This document shows, piece by piece, positions 30,031-37,685 of a DNA stretch of 64,000 nt (its first letter is position 1; each line of letters starts with the position of its first letter). The notes under the pieces were generated by a model. The model had not been told where the DNA came from. It searched no databases and saw only the letters and a list, made by a program, of their open reading frames with translations. Position numbers and translations under genes: made by a program. The DNA comes from an actinobacterium SCGC AAA278-O22 (GTDB lineage: Bacteria; Actinomycetota; Actinomycetes; Nanopelagicales; Nanopelagicaceae), in assembly GCA_000372185.1 (NCBI GenBank), contig AQUA01000006.1, forward strand, positions 34,360 through 98,359. The letters run 5' to 3'.

Positions 30031-30432
30031 CTACTGGGGTTTCTCTTCGAGATAGAGGGCTACTGAGTTGATACACCAGCGTTCATCAGTAGGGACGTCG
30101 TAACCCTCTCCTGAAAAGACGTGACCCAGGTGAGAATCGCAATTGGCGCATCGCACTTCGGTGCGGATACGTGGAGCCAGCGAGCGATCTTCAATCAGCT
30201 TTACTGCATCATCTTTTTTGGGAGCGTAGAACGATGGCCATCCGCATCCAGAGTGAAATTTTGTTTCAGATGTAAAGAGTTCATTTCCACACGCTTTGCA
30301 CCGATAACTTCCGACTGTGTCGGTATCTGTGTATTCACCAGTAAATGGTCGCTCAGTTGCACCTTCGCGCAATACTGCATATGAAAGTGGATCGAGTCGA
30401 GCTCTGAGTTCTTCTTCGTTAATTGCACTCAT
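30031..30432 (-). CDS. msrB: Peptide-methionine (R)-S-oxide reductase
   Basis: A 133-residue MsrB that reduces the R-form of methionine sulfoxide using thioredoxin. The zinc site is Cys45/Cys48 (CKAC) and Cys95/Cys98 (CANC); catalytic Cys120 is in RWCINSVAL and Cys63 in SGCGWPSF may resolve. It is 12 bases after the SDR gene, so it seems to be the last gene of the fucD-SDR-msrB unit, an unrelated repair function in a sugar operon. Confidence 0.96.
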   Translation of the reverse strand: MSAINEEELRARLDPLSYAVLREGATERPFTGEYTDTDTVGSYRCKACGNELFTSETKFHSGCGWPSFYAPKKDDAVKLIEDRSLAPRIRTEVRCANCDSHLGHVFSGEGYDVPTDERWCINSVALYLEEKPQ

Positions 30433-30444
30433 GAAGTGAAATTC

Positions 30445-31179
30445 CTATCGAGGAATTCGAAGACCTTGCATGCCACCATCAACTGCGAGTGAAGTAGCGG
30501 TAGTTGATCCTTGTAATGGGCTTGCGAGATAACAGAGCGCACGGGCAACTTCATCGGCGCTAACAAGGCGACCAAGTGGTTGACGCGCTTCGAGCGCTTT
30601 TCTCTCTGCTTCTGGATCTGCTGCTTGTGCCAATAAACGTTGAACCCATGGGGTATCTGCAGTTCCTGGATTGACACAGTTGACGCGAATTCCCTCGGCA
30701 ACATAATCATTTGCCATCGCCATGGTGAGAGAAAGAACTGCGCCCTTTGTCGAGCTATAGAGCGCGCGCTTCGGTATTCCTGCAGTTGCTGCAACAGAAC
30801 AGACATTAACAATAGAGGCGCACTTGCTCTTGCGAAGTAATGGGAGTGAGTATCGCGCAGTTCGAACAATTCCAACAACGTTGATATTCATGACCTTGTT
30901 CCACTCTTCAGATGGATTGGCTTCGACGTTTCCAACTGCGCTAATTGCAGCGCTATTGATAAGAATGTCGAGCTGCGCAATCTTTGCGAATGCGGCTTCA
31001 ACAGAAGCATCATCGCTAACATCGCATTGAATCCACTGACCTACTCCGGAGAGTCCACCTTCAGCGATATCTAATCCGAAGACTGTGGCGCCTCCATCGG
31101 CGAGCATCTTCGCAGTTGCAAGACCGATGCCAGATCCTGCACCAGTGACAGCAGCAGTAAGCCCTTTGAATTCAGACAT
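30445..31179 (-). CDS. SDR dehydrogenase, probable 2-keto-3-deoxy-L-fuconate dehydrogenase
   Basis: A 244-residue classical short-chain dehydrogenase. TGAGSGIG at residues 12-19 binds NAD, NSAA at 75-78 replaces NNAG, and Ser128, Tyr141 and Lys145 form the active site. The start at 31179 overlaps the fucD stop (TAATG); an ATG 15 bases upstream with GGAAAAG is an alternative. By analogy with the Xanthomonas pathway it would oxidise 2-keto-3-deoxy-L-fuconate to the 2,4-diketo acid; the alternative is L-fucose dehydrogenase. Confidence 0.72.
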   Translation of the reverse strand: MSEFKGLTAAVTGAGSGIGLATAKMLADGGATVFGLDIAEGGLSGVGQWIQCDVSDDASVEAAFAKIAQLDILINSAAISAVGNVEANPSEEWNKVMNINVVGIVRTARYSLPLLRKSKCASIVNVCSVAATAGIPKRALYSSTKGAVLSLTMAMANDYVAEGIRVNCVNPGTADTPWVQRLLAQAADPEAERKALEARQPLGRLVSADEVARALCYLASPLQGSTTATSLAVDGGMQGLRIPR

Positions 31180-32477
31180 TAAGCGTTTGCCCATTCTTTT
31201 CCATGTGGGAATGTGAAGTCAGCGATTGATTGTGCATACATTTCGCCGCCAGTACCTGGGTCAACTGGTGGCATGTAATGCGCATTTTGAATATTTGTAG
31301 GAACAACGAAGTGCTCGTGCAAGTGATCAACGAATTCAACAACGCGACCAGCATGGTGGCCAGTAACTGCAACAGCATCAAACATTGCGAGGTGCTGAAC
31401 CAGTTCGCAAAGTCCGACTCCACCTGCGTGAGGACAGACAGGAACTCCAAACTTTGCTGCCATCAAAATATTTGCAATATTTTCGTTAACTCCAGCAACG
31501 CGAGTGGCATCAATCTGCATAAATGAGAATGACTTAGCTTGCAGCATCTGCTTAAAGAGGATGCGGTTCATGCCGTGCTCGCCTGTTGCAACGCGAACAG
31601 GTGCAATTGCCTTAGCGATTGCAGCGTGGCCAAGAACATCATCAGGGTTAGTTGGTTCTTCAACCCAGTGGAGATTGACATCTCCGATGCCCTTAATCCA
31701 TTCGATAGCTTGGTTGACGTCCCACACCTGGTTTGCATCGATTGCAATCTTGATATCTGGGCCAACAGCTTCGCGCGCAAGACGAAGACGACGCTTATCG
31801 TCTTCAAGTGAGCCGCCACACTTCAACTTAATAAGTGTGTATCCATCAGCAACTGCTTCTTTTGCAAGGCGAACCATCTTCTCATCGGTATACCCCAGCC
31901 ATCCTGGAGTTGTCGTATATGCGGGAAGACCTTCGGCGCGCAGCTTTGCTTCGTTAGCAGCGCGCTGTGGCTCAGTCTTACGAAGTATGTCAAGCGCTTC
32001 CGCAGGTGTAAGTGCGTCCGTGATGTAACGGAAATCTACGAGTTCAACAATCTGTTCTGGTGTGAGATCAGAGAGAAACTTCCACAAAGGCTTCTTTGCA
32101 TGCTTGGTTACCAGATCCCATGCAGCGTTGACCACTGCTCCGGCTGCCATCTGAGTAACGCCCTTTTCTGGGCCAAGCCAGCGAATTTGTGAGTCGCGCA
32201 CCAAGCTGCGAGCAAAGTCGCCCATGCTTGTTGCAAGGTCTGCAATATCGCGTCCAACTGCGTAAGGAGCAAGTTGTTCAATCATGTCGCACTGCAAATC
32301 GTTTCCGCGGCCGCATGTAAATACAAAGCCATGGCCTTGAAGCGAAGGATCATCAGTTTCAAGGATTAGCAGCGCCGCAGAATAATCAGGTTCCTTATTC
32401 ATTGCATCGGAACCATCGAGACCGCGCGAGGTTGGGAATCGAACATCTACAGTTTTAAATCCAGTTACCTTAGGCAT
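31179..32477 (-). CDS. fucD: L-fuconate dehydratase (enolase superfamily)
   Basis: A 432-residue enolase-superfamily dehydratase close to Xanthomonas FucD and human ENOSF1 over its full length ([20 protein letters not shown]). Metal ligands are Asp247 ([10 protein letters not shown]), Glu273 ([11 protein letters not shown]) and Glu300 (ATGEH); catalytic Lys217/Lys219 (LIKLKCGG) and His350 ([10 protein letters not shown]) are present. It makes 2-keto-3-deoxy-L-fuconate. AAAGGGA is 5 bases before the ATG. It is divergent from the dehydrogenase gene at 32544. Confidence 0.9.
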   Translation of the reverse strand: MPKVTGFKTVDVRFPTSRGLDGSDAMNKEPDYSAALLILETDDPSLQGHGFVFTCGRGNDLQCDMIEQLAPYAVGRDIADLATSMGDFARSLVRDSQIRWLGPEKGVTQMAAGAVVNAAWDLVTKHAKKPLWKFLSDLTPEQIVELVDFRYITDALTPAEALDILRKTEPQRAANEAKLRAEGLPAYTTTPGWLGYTDEKMVRLAKEAVADGYTLIKLKCGGSLEDDKRRLRLAREAVGPDIKIAIDANQVWDVNQAIEWIKGIGDVNLHWVEEPTNPDDVLGHAAIAKAIAPVRVATGEHGMNRILFKQMLQAKSFSFMQIDATRVAGVNENIANILMAAKFGVPVCPHAGGVGLCELVQHLAMFDAVAVTGHHAGRVVEFVDHLHEHFVVPTNIQNAHYMPPVDPGTGGEMYAQSIADFTFPHGKEWANA

Positions 32478-32525
32478 GACATCCCTTTACTTGTATGAAA
32501 ACTGACTCTTCGCTTGACCTGCAAA

Positions 32526-32544
32526 ATCATATATGATGAATTTA
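32526..32544 (+). promoter_or_regulatory. Leaderless -10 with overlapping palindrome, divergent fucose promoter
   Basis: TATGAT (32532-32537) lies 6 bases before the ATG at 32544, giving a transcript that would start at the start codon. The palindrome ATCATATATGAT (32526-32537) overlaps this box, so a bound regulator would block it. No good -35 is seen at 17-18 bases; TTGACC is only 12 bases away. The 66-base spacer must also serve fucD on the other strand. Confidence 0.5.
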
Positions 32545-33521
32545 TGGCGCGATATAGCGAAAAAGTTAAGTTAAAGCGTTCTAATCTTGAAGTAACTAGA
32601 TTCAGTCTTGGTACTGCACCCCTCGGTGGACTCTTTGCCTCTGTCTCTGATTCCGAGGGAGATGCACTTCTCAACACAGCACTCGAATTAGGAATCAACT
32701 ACTTCGATACCGCTCCACAATATGGCCATGGGGTTGCCGAAATTCGCGTTGGTAAAGTCCTTCGCAATGTAAAGACTCCTTTTATTATCGAAACAAAAGT
32801 TGGTCGCGTACTGCGCCACGTTGAAGGTGTCGAACCCGAGAAGTGGTTCCCCGATGCTCCTCGCGACATCGTTCCTGTCTATGACTATTCCCCTGAAGGC
32901 ATCCGTCGCTCGTTCGAAGAAAGTCTCGAACGCCTGGGTCTGCCACATATCGATATCGTTTTAATGCACGATGCCGAGGATTACATCCCTGAAGCAATTA
33001 ATAATGCCTTCCCAGTTCTCGCAGATCTACGTTCGCAGGGTCTCATCAAGGCAATCGGGCTCGGCATGAATTACGTCGAACCCGCACTCGAGATTATGAA
33101 AAATACAGATCTTGATATTGCACTCATTGCAGGTCGCTTTACTCTCCTTGATCAAGTTGCCCAGCACGAACTCTTTCCTTACGCGCTCAAGAACAATATT
33201 GATATTTCAATGGGTGGAGTACTCAACTCTGGTGTGCTCGCTAATCCAGTAGCTGGTGCTACCTATAACTATCTTCCTGCATCAGATGAAATCATTGCTC
33301 GTGCCGCAAAGATCGGTGCATTCCTCAAAGAGCGCGGAGTTCCACTAGTTGCTGCAGCGCTTCAATTCCCACTTCGACATCCTGCTGTCACATCAGTTCT
33401 GACGGGACCACGTACTGCAGCTGAATTGCGCTCCAATGCCGAAGATTTCAATCGAGAAATACCTGCGACGGTCTGGAGCGATCTAGAAGATGCCGGACTT
33501 ATCGAAAAGATTCGCGCATGA
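32544..33521 (+). CDS. Aldo/keto reductase, probable L-fucose (aldose) dehydrogenase
   Basis: A 325-residue (beta/alpha)8 aldo-keto reductase. Catalytic Asp55, Tyr60 (FDTAPQYGHG), Lys85 (IIETKVGR) and His142 (IVLMHDAEDY) are visible. It matches the D-threo-aldose 1-dehydrogenase type used for L-fucose oxidation to the lactone. An upstream TTG (32514) could extend the frame, but ATG 32544 is favoured by the family start and the -10 spacing. It overlaps the mutarotase gene by 4 bases. Confidence 0.82.
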   Translation: MARYSEKVKLKRSNLEVTRFSLGTAPLGGLFASVSDSEGDALLNTALELGINYFDTAPQYGHGVAEIRVGKVLRNVKTPFIIETKVGRVLRHVEGVEPEKWFPDAPRDIVPVYDYSPEGIRRSFEESLERLGLPHIDIVLMHDAEDYIPEAINNAFPVLADLRSQGLIKAIGLGMNYVEPALEIMKNTDLDIALIAGRFTLLDQVAQHELFPYALKNNIDISMGGVLNSGVLANPVAGATYNYLPASDEIIARAAKIGAFLKERGVPLVAAALQFPLRHPAVTSVLTGPRTAAELRSNAEDFNREIPATVWSDLEDAGLIEKIRA

Positions 33522-33847
33522 GCATCAAGCGCATCGGGCAGGTAATTGGCATCAAACCCGAAGAAATCGAAGAGTACGAGCGAATCCACGAGAACATCTG
33601 GCCAACAGTTGCCGCAACTCTTAAGCGAGCCAATATTCAAAATTATTCAATCTTTAGATATGAAAATTTGCTCTTCGCATATATGGAGTACACAGGCACG
33701 GATTACGAGGCAGATATGGCCCTCATTGCGGCAGATCCTGAAACTCAAAATTGGTGGAAGATCACCGCACCAATGCAGAACCAAGTTCCTGAAGCGCGCG
33801 ATGGCGAGTGGTGGCATACCCTTCACCAGAACTTCTATCTCCCCTAG
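33518..33847 (+). CDS. L-rhamnose mutarotase-family protein (RhaM-like)
   Basis: A 109-residue ferredoxin-like-fold mutarotase. RIGQVIGIKPEEIEEYERIH, YSIFRYENLLFAYMEY and the C-terminal WWHTLHQNFYLP match RhaM (DUF718), which interconverts sugar anomers. In deoxy-sugar clusters these act on L-fucose or L-rhamnose pyranose to feed the dehydrogenase. The start overlaps the upstream stop (ATGA). Which sugar it prefers cannot be read from sequence. Confidence 0.82.
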   Translation: MSIKRIGQVIGIKPEEIEEYERIHENIWPTVAATLKRANIQNYSIFRYENLLFAYMEYTGTDYEADMALIAADPETQNWWKITAPMQNQVPEARDGEWWHTLHQNFYLP

Positions 33848-33859
33848 TTAAGGATTGCC

Positions 33860-34702
33860 ATGAAATTTTCAGTACTCAAATCCAGTAATTCTGACTACCA
33901 GTTTGCCGTCACAGTCGATGGAGTTCATCGTTCTGTCGAGGGGCTACCAACGTTGACCGAAGCTATGCACCTCACACTAGAAGAGTTGAAGGTTCGAACT
34001 GCAAAGGCAGGAACAGAGGTTTCAGGGCAGCTCACTGCACCCATCGCATCTGAAATTGAATTATGGGGCGCAGGTGTTACCTATCTTCGTTCGCGCGATG
34101 CTCGTAAAGAAGAGAGCGGTGTACCTGACGTTTACCAACGTGTATACGAAGCTGATCGCCCAGAACTCTTCTTCAAATCGACCGCAGTACGCGCTCGTGG
34201 AACTGGCGCACCAATCGGAATTCGCTATGACAGCGAAGCTTCCGTGCCAGAACCAGAGGTAGCGATATATATAAATAAGTATCGCGAAATTATCGGATAT
34301 GCCATCTGTAACGATGTCACCGCTCGTTCAATCGAAGGCGAAAATCCGCTCTACCTTTCACAGGCAAAGATCTACATCGGCTCAACAGCAATTGGCCCAG
34401 ATATCACTCCTGCTTGGCTCGCACCTGTTGCGAAGGAGATGAGCATTAAGGCGAAGATTCTTCGTGGAACCACTGTGGTCTGGGAGGCAGAGACATCTCT
34501 CGGTGCACTCAACCGCACACTCGAAGATTTAGTTGACTACGTCTTTAGATGCCAAGACTTCCCGCATGGCCTCATTCTCTCGACTGGTACAGGAATCGTT
34601 CCGCCGATGGATATTGCACTTGCTGCCGGAGATATCGTTGAAATTGATGTCGCAGGCGTTGGCATACTCTCAAATCCAGTTGTCGTTATTCCTGAAAGAT
34701 AA
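33860..34702 (+). CDS. FAH-family hydrolase, probable 2,4-diketo-3-deoxy-L-fuconate hydrolase
   Basis: A 280-residue fumarylacetoacetate-hydrolase-fold enzyme. Likely metal ligands are Glu131, Glu133 (VPEPEVAIYI) and Asp152 (AICNDVTARSIE) with Lys170. In the non-phosphorylating L-fucose route this enzyme cleaves 2,4-diketo-3-deoxy-L-fuconate to pyruvate and L-lactate. The family also holds aldolases and isomerases, so the exact step is inferred from neighbours. It follows the mutarotase by 12 bases. Confidence 0.78.
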   Translation: MKFSVLKSSNSDYQFAVTVDGVHRSVEGLPTLTEAMHLTLEELKVRTAKAGTEVSGQLTAPIASEIELWGAGVTYLRSRDARKEESGVPDVYQRVYEADRPELFFKSTAVRARGTGAPIGIRYDSEASVPEPEVAIYINKYREIIGYAICNDVTARSIEGENPLYLSQAKIYIGSTAIGPDITPAWLAPVAKEMSIKAKILRGTTVVWEAETSLGALNRTLEDLVDYVFRCQDFPHGLILSTGTGIVPPMDIALAAGDIVEIDVAGVGILSNPVVVIPER

Positions 34703-34708
34703 AGATTA

Positions 34709-35611
34709 GTGTCGACGATACATGTCTGGACTCAATGGTCTGACCTCGTTGCACCTGCCGGAATTACTCTGCTATCCCCCGAGAACTTTCCACTTGATTC
34801 ATCCGATCTATCGCAGATTGATTTCTATGTACCTCTTTATATGGGCGGCGCCACAGCACTTTCGTATGTAGCGCAGATGCCAAACCTCACCACCTTGCAG
34901 ATGCTCAATGCGGGTTATGACGATGCGCTCAAGTACCTGCGCCCCGGACTGACCTTATGTAACGCCAGTGGAGTGCACGATGCCTCAACTGCTGAACTTG
35001 CAGTTGGCTTAGCAATTGCTTCGCGTCGAGGTTTTCCTGAATTTATGCGCGATCAGATTGCTGGAACATGGAACCATCACCGCACAAGTTCACTCACCGA
35101 TTGCAGAATTGCAATCATCGGTTACGGGTCCATAGGTAAGAAGATTGCTAAGAATCTCTCTGGCTTTGAAGTTTCAATCACGGCATTTACACAATCTGGT
35201 CGCGATGGCTCTTTGACTATAGATCAGCTTGATGCACACCTACCTAGCTTCGATATTGTTATTTTGATTCTTCCACTCTCAGATTCATCTCGCCACCTCA
35301 TGAACAAGCAACGTTTAGCGGCGATGAAAGATGGAGCGCTCCTTATCAATGTGGCGCGTGGCCCTGTTGTCGATACCGATGCTCTGGTTGATGAGTTAAA
35401 TTCCGGACGCATCTGCGCTGCACTCGATGTCACAGATCCAGAACCTCTTCCAGTGGGCCATCCACTCTGGAGCGCCAAGAATCTCTTACTCGTTCCTCAT
35501 ATTGGAGGAAATTCCACTGCCTTCGAACCACGCGGCCGAGCGCTCATTGAATCTCAACTCACACTCCTGGCTGCCGGCAAACCTCTTGAACATGTTGTAG
35601 CCCAAGGTTAA
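34709..35611 (+). CDS. D-isomer-specific 2-hydroxyacid dehydrogenase
   Basis: A 300-residue NAD(P)-dependent enzyme with a GTG start at 34709. The coenzyme motif is IAIIGYGSIGKKIA; active-site residues are Arg in NVARGPVVDTDALVDEL, Glu in VTDPEPLP and His in VPHIGGNS. The family reduces 2-keto acids to D-2-hydroxy acids or the reverse. Pathway end products here would be pyruvate and L-lactate, so its role may be a glyoxylate/hydroxypyruvate or keto-deoxy-acid step; not resolved. Confidence 0.85.
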   Translation: MSTIHVWTQWSDLVAPAGITLLSPENFPLDSSDLSQIDFYVPLYMGGATALSYVAQMPNLTTLQMLNAGYDDALKYLRPGLTLCNASGVHDASTAELAVGLAIASRRGFPEFMRDQIAGTWNHHRTSSLTDCRIAIIGYGSIGKKIAKNLSGFEVSITAFTQSGRDGSLTIDQLDAHLPSFDIVILILPLSDSSRHLMNKQRLAAMKDGALLINVARGPVVDTDALVDELNSGRICAALDVTDPEPLPVGHPLWSAKNLLLVPHIGGNSTAFEPRGRALIESQLTLLAAGKPLEHVVAQG

Positions 35612-35620
35612 ATTGCAATA

Positions 35621-36472
35621 ATGAAAATTGATTCGCACCACCATTTATGGGATCTCTCCATCCGCCCACAAGAGTGGATGGTTGGCGACGGCATGGAACC
35701 TGTGTCACGCAACTTCTCCACTGATGATTTACGAAGTGCGATTGCAGGAACAGGAATCGAAAAGACTGTTCTCGTTCACGCTACGACAACTTATGACGAG
35801 ACATATGAACTCCTTGAAATAGCGGAGAAAGATTCGACAGTTGTTGCTGTGGTGGGTTGGCTTCAAATTGATTCACCCGATGCAATTGCACAGTGCGAGA
35901 AATATCTGCAGGCACCAGGTGCTAGTTACCTCAAAGGTATCCGCGATGTCGCACAAGATTTACCTGACTCCAGCTACTTAGCAAAACCTCAATCCATTGC
36001 AACTGTCAGACAACTTGGCAAGATGGGATTGACCTACGACATTCTGACAAAAACCCCAGAACTGAAAGCAGCGATTGAACTGGTTAAGGCATGTCCAGAT
36101 GTGCAATTCGTACTCGACCATATTTCCAAGCCATACATTGCAAAAGAAGAACTCGAACCCTGGAAGTCACTCATCACTGAGTTAGCTTCCTATGAAAATG
36201 TCATCTGCAAAATTTCTGGAATGGTGACCGAGGCGCGCTGGAATGCTTGGGAAGTTGATGACTTCCGCCCTTATGTAGATCACATCATTTCTAGCTTCAC
36301 ACCAGTGCGTTTGATGTTTGGATCAGACTGGCCAGTGGCTCTTCTGGCCGCACCTAGTTATTCAGAGGTGGTTCACCTCGCTGAAAAACTCACGGTGAAA
36401 TTTACTGAAAGCGAAAATGAACTTTTCTGGCGTGAAACGGCAATTTCCGCATACAAGATAACGAAGTTGTAA
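35621..36472 (+). CDS. Amidohydrolase-2 lactonase, probable L-fucono-1,5-lactonase
   Basis: A 283-residue amidohydrolase with the metal-binding HHH at residues 6-8 (MKIDSHHHLWD), HISKPYI in the middle and FGSDWPV near the end. It resembles the sugar-lactone hydrolases that open L-fuconolactone to L-fuconate. It lies 9 bases after the 2-hydroxyacid dehydrogenase and completes the lactonase step of the pathway. Confidence 0.82.
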   Translation: MKIDSHHHLWDLSIRPQEWMVGDGMEPVSRNFSTDDLRSAIAGTGIEKTVLVHATTTYDETYELLEIAEKDSTVVAVVGWLQIDSPDAIAQCEKYLQAPGASYLKGIRDVAQDLPDSSYLAKPQSIATVRQLGKMGLTYDILTKTPELKAAIELVKACPDVQFVLDHISKPYIAKEELEPWKSLITELASYENVICKISGMVTEARWNAWEVDDFRPYVDHIISSFTPVRLMFGSDWPVALLAAPSYSEVVHLAEKLTVKFTESENELFWRETAISAYKITKL

Positions 36473-36509
36473 CAATCGTCTATACCTGCCGGTAAATCGC
36501 CTATTTCCC

Positions 36510-36538
36510 TTGAGTGCTACCCCTCTCACACATAGGAT
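36510..36538 (+). promoter_or_regulatory. Probable promoter of the CUT2 sugar transporter
   Basis: TTGAGT and TAGGAT are exactly 17 bases apart, fitting the TTGA-n17-TAnnnT actinobacterial pattern. A start near 36545 gives a leader of about 30 bases with GAAGGGA before the ATG at 36577. This lets the transporter be made separately from the upstream catabolic genes. Confidence 0.55.
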
Positions 36539-36576
36539 TCCGACACAGCAATTCCGCTGCTTTTGAAGGGATACAC

Positions 36577-37575
36577 ATGAAGAAAGGCCTCATCACAGTT
36601 GCTGCTTTGTCAGCACTGGCACTTGTAACTGGAACAGCTGCTCCAGTTTCAGCTGCAGATAAGACTCTCAAGATCGAATTGATCTCAAAGGGAGAAACTC
36701 ACCAATTTTGGCAGGCAGTAAAGAAGGGCGCTGAAGAGCAAGCTGCGAAGATGAATGCAACAATTCACTTCCAGGGCCCAGCTGCAGAAACAATGATCGA
36801 TAAGCAACTCGAAATGCTTGATGCAGCAATTGCACTTAAGCCAGATGCAATCGGTTACGCAGCACTCGGAACAACTGAGTCTGTTTCACACCTTAAGGCT
36901 GCACATGCAGCAGGTATTCCTGTCTACATGTTCGATACAGCTGCTAGCTGCGATGGTGGAGTTCCTGCACTAGGACCAAACTCTGACTGCGCACTTGGTG
37001 TTGCATACACAAACAGCCTTGCAGCAGGTTCACTTGCAGCAGACACAATGGCTAAGCTCCTTGGCGGCAAGGGTAAGGTTTTGGTTGTTGGTCACTCACA
37101 GACAAACCAGACAGGTATCGACCGTGCAAACGGCTTTATCAACCGCATGAAGGCTAAGTACAAGGGCATCAAGCTCCTTACACCTCAGTACGCTGAAGGT
37201 GGAGACGCTCTTAAGGCACAGGACATCGTTGCAGCAGCTCTCGTTGCTAACAAGGATCTCAAGGGTGTCTACGGAACAAACGAAGGTGTATCAATCGGAG
37301 CTGGACAGGCATTCAAGGCTGCAAAGCTTAAGAATGGTGCAGTTAAGTTGATCGGTTTCGACTCTGGTAAGCAGCAGATGGCAAACATCAAGTCTGGTCT
37401 TCAGACAGGTGCTATCACTCAGAACCCAGTTGGTATTGGTGCTAAGACTGTAGAAGCGCTCGTTAACTACGTTCGCAACAAGACAGTCCCTAAGAACCTT
37501 ATCGACACAGGTTTCTACTACTACGATAAGAGCAACATCACAGATCCAAAGATCGTTGCAGACCTTTACGAATAA
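36577..37575 (+). CDS. Sugar-binding protein of CUT2 ABC transporter (RbsB-like)
   Basis: The ATG at 36577 has GAAGGG 7 bases upstream and starts a Sec signal (MKKGLITVAALSALALVTG) with cleavage after PVSA-A; no lipobox cysteine. The mature 300 residues are a periplasmic-binding-protein-like I fold (ELISKGETHQFWQAVKKGAE; GYAALGTTESVSHLKAA). It should present a monosaccharide to the permease. L-fucose, L-rhamnose or another deoxy-sugar is likely by context. A stable hairpin follows the stop. Confidence 0.88.
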   Translation: MKKGLITVAALSALALVTGTAAPVSAADKTLKIELISKGETHQFWQAVKKGAEEQAAKMNATIHFQGPAAETMIDKQLEMLDAAIALKPDAIGYAALGTTESVSHLKAAHAAGIPVYMFDTAASCDGGVPALGPNSDCALGVAYTNSLAAGSLAADTMAKLLGGKGKVLVVGHSQTNQTGIDRANGFINRMKAKYKGIKLLTPQYAEGGDALKAQDIVAAALVANKDLKGVYGTNEGVSIGAGQAFKAAKLKNGAVKLIGFDSGKQQMANIKSGLQTGAITQNPVGIGAKTVEALVNYVRNKTVPKNLIDTGFYYYDKSNITDPKIVADLYE

Positions 37576-37610
37576 GTCGATTCATTCGATTGATTTGTAA
37601 AAATTGAAGT

Positions 37611-37642
37611 GATGATGGCCGGGAGCAATCTCGGCCATCATC
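37611..37642 (+). terminator. Stable hairpin between binding-protein and ATPase genes
   Basis: The arms GATGATGGCCG and CGGCCATCATC match perfectly and the inner bases add a G-U, G-C and A-T pair around a GCAA tetraloop. It is followed by CTTTATTATC. Such hairpins often protect the abundant binding-protein transcript and give partial termination, so ATPase and permease are made less. Confidence 0.65.
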
Positions 37643-37685
37643 CTTTATTATCAATTTCTTTATATTCACGATTTACGGGGGAACA

